A stretch of 9,726 nt of DNA from Thermoplasmatales archaeon (GTDB lineage: Archaea; Thermoplasmatota; Thermoplasmata; Methanomassiliicoccales; Methanomethylophilaceae). Of the stretch, positions 6,332 to 9,726 are shown in pieces (within the stretch, counting starts at the first letter, position 1; each line of letters starts with the position of its first letter). Where the stretch lies: positions 1-9,726 of the forward strand of contig JAAYKC010000152.1 of assembly GCA_012522645.1 (NCBI GenBank), read 5' to 3'. A program made the position numbers and the translations under genes. The notes below the pieces were generated by a model. It made no database searches. It saw nothing but the letters and a program-made list of their open reading frames with translations, and was not told the origin of the DNA.

Positions 6332-7078
6332 ATGGAACAGGTTATCAAGATGTGTACAAGTAACGAGCGAATTGGTTTGCATTTGAGAAAGGTTAAATTT
6401 GGGCCAGAGGACGATATAGTGCAAGAATTTGCTTCTACAATAGCAGATACATTCTCTAGTAATTCTACCAATCTTGCCATTTTCTTTGAGCCACAGATGG
6501 AAACGGGCTTTCCAGACCTTGTTCTTGTTGAATATCAACTTCGCATTTTTGATAAATGGAAGGGCAACCGACCGATATTAAAAAAGGATGACCTCAAAAT
6601 ACTACAACATTTGTATAATGTTGGTGGAGCCCGAGCCAAAGATATACAATGTCAACTTGGGCTAAAGTCAGCTCCATTGTTAGTTTCTATAGAAAGGCTC
6701 CTGGACGCTGGTATGCTTAGGAGGCTGAACAACAAATGGGTTCCGTACAGCCTAAAGAATACTTATGCTATAAAGAATATAACGGCCATAGAGGCTAAAA
6801 TCAGTGATTTGCGTACTGGTATACGGCAGGCAGAAGGTAACAAATGGTTTGCTTCAGAATCTTACGTTCTTTCACCTGTTCAGAAACCTTCAAATACGAC
6901 TATCAGGAAATTCTATAAGAGTGGAGTGGGTGTCTACTCAATTAAGAAAAACCATATAACAAGGATTTTGCCTTCAGCCCAGGTGAATTTACCATCCTGC
7001 TATGGATCCTGGCTATTTAATGAATGGATAGGACAGCACATATACTCTGAATTTGGTGGAGGTGATGAAACACAATGA
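6332..7078 (+). CDS. Winged-helix protein with PD-(D/E)xK nuclease-like core
   Basis: A 248-residue protein from the preferred ATG at 6332; an upstream in-frame ATG at 6248 lies within thyX, whereas 6332 has AGGTGA just before it. Two parts are visible. A winged-helix segment covers about residues 83-138 (KKDDLKILQHLYNVGGARAKD, then an ERLLDAGMLRRLNNKWV wing). On either side are pieces that together resemble a PD-(D/E)xK fold: an acidic helix with E32, strand GFPDLVLVEY (D62), then after the winged helix TAIEAKIS (E154, K156), a helix with Q166, and strand FASESYVLS. So the catalytic D and ExK would be split by a DNA-binding insert. This is inferred by eye. It could instead be a non-catalytic regulator. 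It ends in a 4-nt ATGA overlap with the kinase gene. Confidence 0.65.
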   Translation: MEQVIKMCTSNERIGLHLRKVKFGPEDDIVQEFASTIADTFSSNSTNLAIFFEPQMETGFPDLVLVEYQLRIFDKWKGNRPILKKDDLKILQHLYNVGGARAKDIQCQLGLKSAPLLVSIERLLDAGMLRRLNNKWVPYSLKNTYAIKNITAIEAKISDLRTGIRQAEGNKWFASESYVLSPVQKPSNTTIRKFYKSGVGVYSIKKNHITRILPSAQVNLPSCYGSWLFNEWIGQHIYSEFGGGDETQ

Positions 7079-7920
7079 TTGATGAATCAACGGTGAAAAT
7101 TCTGATGCCAGAACTGGATTCAATTAATCGCATATTTCGGGGAGGGCAAAAAGTAGTTTATCGGGCAAACCATCTGGTACACGGCGATATAGTCTTAAAG
7201 CTTATGATCCAACCAGGCTTAGATCCAAGGGTTACAAGAGAGATTCAGATTTTATCAGACTATAGTTTCCCGCATGTTCCTTCTTTATATGATTCAGGTG
7301 TATTAAAACACAATGGTAACGATATACCATATCTCTTGGAACAATACATAGACGGGGAAACTTTACGTAAAAAAATAGACCGAGGCGCACTCCCGTTAAT
7401 CGATTGCCTCACATTAATGCATAGTTTATTAGAGACGGTTGTTGAGCTAGAAAAGGAATGTCTGGTTCACAGAGACATTAAACCTGATAATATCATAATT
7501 GATAATGTTGCAGGAGTATGGCTTATTGATTTTGGTATTGCGCGCATTATCTCACAATCATCGATTACAGCTACAGCAGCTCACTATGGGCCGCATACTG
7601 CCGGGTATGCAGCACCTGAACAAATTCGCAATTTGAAGAAGGATATAGATAGCAAGGCGGACTTGTTTGCAATCGGCGTTGTATTGTACGAGGCTATTTC
7701 TGGTCAAAATCCTTTTATTGATGGAGCGAGAGATTATCTAGATATTTTGCGAAGAACAGAGACGATGGTTTTGCCTGTCCTTTCAATTCCAGGCGATTCT
7801 CAAGGGCAGATGGCTGGATTCATAGATGTTTTGATGGGGAAATTCCCCTCAAGGCGTCCTGGAAATGCACAAATCGCTTTTAGTTGGTTTAAGGCACTTT
7901 TGCCAACAGTCATTCTTTAG
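7075..7920 (+). CDS. Soluble Hanks-type serine/threonine protein kinase
   Basis: A 281-residue kinase that is catalytic domain only. The Gly-rich loop is RGGQKVVY (22-29), the ATP-anchoring lysine is K42 (VLKLM), the helix C glutamate is E56, the catalytic loop is HRDIKPDN (132-139), the metal-binding motif is DFG (152-154) and APE is at 180-182. D196 and G201 (KADLFAIG) and the Arg-Pro of subdomain XI (261-262) are also in place, so it should be active. HRD plus the tidy activation segment argue against an aminoglycoside- or HipA-type kinase. There is no transmembrane helix and no PASTA domain, unlike the housekeeping PrkC kinase of Firmicutes. It overlaps the nuclease-like gene by 4 nt. Likely substrates are its operon partners or host or phage proteins (inference). 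Confidence 0.92.
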   Translation: MIDESTVKILMPELDSINRIFRGGQKVVYRANHLVHGDIVLKLMIQPGLDPRVTREIQILSDYSFPHVPSLYDSGVLKHNGNDIPYLLEQYIDGETLRKKIDRGALPLIDCLTLMHSLLETVVELEKECLVHRDIKPDNIIIDNVAGVWLIDFGIARIISQSSITATAAHYGPHTAGYAAPEQIRNLKKDIDSKADLFAIGVVLYEAISGQNPFIDGARDYLDILRRTETMVLPVLSIPGDSQGQMAGFIDVLMGKFPSRRPGNAQIAFSWFKALLPTVIL

Positions 7921-7941
7921 AGTTTATAAAAGGAGGTAGTT

Positions 7942-9135
7942 ATGGATTTATATTTTCAATTTGGTCATGGAATGATGGATTTGTGTAGGAATCTTATTAG
8001 GGCATGGGAGTCAGGGACAGTCATCTTGAGTCCGCGAGATTTGAACGGAGAACAAATACTTCGCTTTGCTAATGATATTAAAAGAATAAATGGAAGGCTG
8101 TTGCTTGACCCACAGTTATATGAACCTAGGGCGAACCATCATCGTTTAACACAGCACGATTATTGGCCAGTAGACTATGACACTAACATTTTCCTTGGCG
8201 GACTCGGCTTAAGGAACCTGTTAGTCGGTCTTAGAAAGTTGAATGACGCTGCTCAGACAGATGCTTATATAATACCTGGTCTTTACTGTGATCGATTCGA
8301 TGATGACTGGCTTACTTTTCAGCAATCTATAATCGATGAATCAAGTAACGTATTTAATGGTAAACCCCAATTAGCAACAATTTGTTTGTCGGGGGAAACT
8401 TTAAGGAATGAAGAGCAGATTGAGATGCTCCTAAATTGTTCCGAATCTTGGGATGTAGAAGGATATTATGTTGTCCCAGAACGTCCACACGGGCAGTATT
8501 TAGTTGATGATCCACTATGGCTTACAAACCTTCTTGTGTTGTGTTCTGGGTTGAAGCTTCAAAAAAGGCAAGTTATTGTGGGATATTGTAATCATCAGAT
8601 GCTATGTCTGGCATCTGCAAATGTGGATGCCCTTGCCTCTGGTACTTGGTTAAATGTAAGAACCTTTTCTACTGCCAAGTTTATTGAAGCTGCTGATGAT
8701 AATAAAAGCAGAAGAGCAAAATGGTACTATTGTCCTCATGCACTATCGGAATTTAAGCTAGCTTTCCTGGATATGGGTCATCGAGCGGGAATAATAGAAA
8801 CAATGAGACCTGATCCCGCTATTGGATCCAATTATGCAGATATACTCTTTACAGGAGCTCTCCCAACATCTACAAATTACTCTGAAACAGAATCTTTTCG
8901 CCATTACCTTCAGTGTTTACATACACAATGTCTAAATGCACGGGGAGACAGTTTTCGAAAAACAATAGATAATCACAATTTAATTCTAACAACAGCAGAA
9001 GGCTTTTTAAACCAGTTTCATGAATGCGGGGTTAGGGGCCAAGATAGGGATTTTGCCAACTATATTGATGTAAACAGATCTGCAATTGCTGGTCTGGTTA
9101 GATCACGGGGGTTTGTGCTGGATCGCCAGTGGTAA
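7942..9135 (+). CDS. Unknown 397-aa protein, possible TIM barrel
   Basis: I do not recognise a named family. The sequence alternates strands and helices in a manner suggesting a TIM barrel: GTVILSPRD (25-33), GRLLLDPQLYEP (51-62), DAYIIPGLYCD (107-117), QLATICLSGE (143-152), VEGYYVVPERP (172-182) and RQVIVGYCN (209-217), then ANVDALASGTWLNVRTF (226-242). Acidic, His and Tyr residues at strand ends (DPQ, YEPR, HHRL, DYWP) could form an active site. Barrels such as tRNA-guanine-transglycosylase-like or luciferase-like enzymes are possible relatives, but no signature of either is present. There is no signal peptide or membrane segment. AAAGGAGGT ends 4-5 nt before the ATG, the strongest ribosome binding site in the operon, hinting at high expression. 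It is the final gene, 21 nt after the kinase. Confidence 0.8.
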   Translation: MDLYFQFGHGMMDLCRNLIRAWESGTVILSPRDLNGEQILRFANDIKRINGRLLLDPQLYEPRANHHRLTQHDYWPVDYDTNIFLGGLGLRNLLVGLRKLNDAAQTDAYIIPGLYCDRFDDDWLTFQQSIIDESSNVFNGKPQLATICLSGETLRNEEQIEMLLNCSESWDVEGYYVVPERPHGQYLVDDPLWLTNLLVLCSGLKLQKRQVIVGYCNHQMLCLASANVDALASGTWLNVRTFSTAKFIEAADDNKSRRAKWYYCPHALSEFKLAFLDMGHRAGIIETMRPDPAIGSNYADILFTGALPTSTNYSETESFRHYLQCLHTQCLNARGDSFRKTIDNHNLILTTAEGFLNQFHECGVRGQDRDFANYIDVNRSAIAGLVRSRGFVLDRQW

Positions 9136-9175
9136 TTTTGCGGTTAGATAGTAAGTTGATTGTCTATGGCAAAAT
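9135..9175. other. AT-rich hairpin after the second operon
   Basis: ATTTTGC (9135-9141) pairs perfectly with GCAAAAT (9169-9175), and an inner ATAG/CTAT can pair too. It begins at the last base of the 397-residue gene's stop codon but has no G+C-rich stem or T tract, so it is at best a weak terminator or 3'-end stabiliser. Confidence 0.35.
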
Positions 9176-9177
9176 AG

Positions 9178-9209
9178 AAATACAGCGAACGGCAAGTTAA
9201 AAATACAGC
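9178..9209. repeat. Two AAATACAGC direct repeats, 23-bp period
   Basis: AAATACAGC occurs at 9178-9186 and 9201-9209. The spacing of about two helical turns resembles the subterminal transposase-binding repeats of insertion sequences and matches the periods of the arrays further right. No coding frame is convincing between 9136 and 9463. Confidence 0.35.
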
Positions 9210-9307
9210 AGTAAATTGGAAAATAAACATCGCCAGCACCCTTAAAAATATACTACTCTTTTTGTGATGTGTATTACGATCCAAGACGACCACAAGTACG
9301 GTCATTT

Positions 9308-9370
9308 AAGGCCACCTTCACGCCAAAATAAGGCCACCCTTACGGGCGTGAAGGCCAGCCTACTAATTTT
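9308..9370. repeat. AAGGCCA array with right copy of the 14-nt repeat
   Basis: Three units begin AAGGCCAcC or AAGGCCAgC at 9308, 9330 and 9351, a period of 22 then 21 nt. The third runs into agcctactaatttt (9357-9370), identical to window positions 1-14. Multiple subterminal repeats of about 20 nt are typical of IS21-type insertion-sequence ends. The array is visible directly; the family assignment is inference. Confidence 0.55.
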
Positions 9371-9397
9371 ATAATATTATTAGGTGGTTTTAGATAA

Positions 9398-9588
9398 TGT
9401 CCCCCTTTGTCAAGACACGATTTTAGAATTGCTAAGATAAATCCTCCTTCCAAAATGTGGTGTCTATGCGGGGGCTTTTACCTGACCGCTATAGATTGAA
9501 AACGGGGTTACATAGTTCAGTCCTTGGTGATCTCTTACATAATTATAGTGATAAATGTATTCTTTGGTCATTGCTTTGGCTGTGTGAA
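9398..9588 (-). mobile_element. Insertion-sequence remnant, 3' end
   Basis: The end of a DDE-transposase insertion sequence: the last part of the transposase gene (9464-9588), a 65-nt untranslated stretch, and a probable terminal inverted repeat with tip TGTCCCCC (9398-9405, continuing TTTGTCAAGACA). A TG...CA tip and this spacing would suit an IS3-like element. The 5' part is missing because another element seems to begin at 9589. A related GACA-GGGGGGAC sequence occurs at about 24-34 of the window. Confidence 0.5.
9464..9588 (-). pseudogene. Truncated transposase, C-terminal fragment
   Basis: On the minus strand about 40 codons end in TAG at 9464-9466. They encode TAKAMTKEYIYHYNYVRDHQ followed by GLNYVTPFSIYSG, which matches the extreme C-terminus of the rve (DDE integrase-fold) transposases: an aromatic helix, YN-x-x-R-x-H-x-x-L, then a TP-x-x-x-Y stretch. 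The catalytic DDE core is absent. The frame stays open further upstream only because it runs through the 22-nt repeats. This is a decayed gene of an IS3- or IS481-type element. Confidence 0.7.
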
Positions 9589-9691
9589 TGTCAACGAACA
9601 AGTTTACCATTTGATAATGAATTTGTTTACCACCAATGACAATGAAAAAGTTTACCACATTCCGTTCTTTGACAACGAAATAGTTTACCAC
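9589..9691. repeat. Four 22-nt repeats, probable IS21-like terminus
   Basis: Units start at 9589, 9612, 9637 and 9670, each close to TGACAAYGAAAAAGTTTACC followed by A and C or T. The first begins with TGT and sits exactly where the transposase similarity stops, so it is probably the outer tip of an element continuing rightwards out of the window. Repeated copies of the terminal sequence are characteristic of IS21-family ends. No gene is seen from 9692 to 9726. Confidence 0.6.
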
Positions 9692-9726
9692 CCCTCAGTC
9701 ATTTACTATAGCAGAGTAATCTGCCC

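Noticed and set aside
9457..9639. Plus-strand 60-codon frame at the right end
   Set aside because: It is the antisense of the transposase fragment and of the terminal repeats.
9308..9691. Short repeats resembling a CRISPR array
   Set aside because: Periods of 21-33 nt leave almost no spacer, units are imperfect, and no cas genes are present. Insertion-sequence termini explain them better.

Overview
The window looks like an accessory (defence or conflict-type) island from a low-GC Gram-positive bacterium, most likely a Clostridia-like Firmicute. The reasons are AT-rich genes with strong GGAGG-type ribosome binding sites, a FAD-dependent thymidylate synthase of the YSQES type, and a GTAGGGGCCGAC...GTCGGCCC hairpin of a kind I associate with gut Clostridia. 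No housekeeping genes are present. All intact genes lie on the + strand.

Layout. Positions 1-220 are GC-rich, non-coding and repeat-like. Positions 230-536 hold a TATAAT box, a strong intrinsic terminator and an uncharacterised small reading frame. Positions 537-5399 form a tight four-gene operon: a beta-class (N4-cytosine type) DNA methyltransferase, a phosphoribosyltransferase-fold protein with an intact PRPP loop, an ORC/CDC6-like AAA+ ATPase whose C-terminus carries a textbook sliding-clamp-binding pentapeptide (QLSLF), and a Rossmann-like protein of unknown function. Positions 5400-5616 are a leader with a good promoter (TTGTGA-N17-TAGAAT) and two stem-loops. Positions 5617-9135 form a second four-gene operon: ThyX, a protein with a winged helix embedded in a possible PD-(D/E)xK nuclease core, a soluble Hanks-type Ser/Thr kinase, and a 397-residue protein that may be a TIM barrel. 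Positions 9136-9726 are a patchwork of insertion-sequence ends: several short-period repeat arrays and the 3' end of a DDE transposase gene, apparently interrupted by another element.

How the genes may work together (inference). The first operon resembles conflict systems that pair a PRTase-fold protein with an ORC/CDC6-like ATPase, here with a modification methyltransferase. The clamp motif suggests the ATPase is recruited to replication forks, and the 328-residue protein would be the sensor or effector. The second operon joins a catalytically complete dTMP synthase to a kinase and a DNA-binding, nuclease-like protein. This is not a biosynthetic operon and I do not recognise it as a described system. 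It could sense or counter perturbation of thymidylate or DNA, with the kinase as switch. A 14-nt sequence at the very start of the window recurs at 9357-9370 inside an insertion-sequence-like repeat array, so the two operons may have moved together as one cassette.
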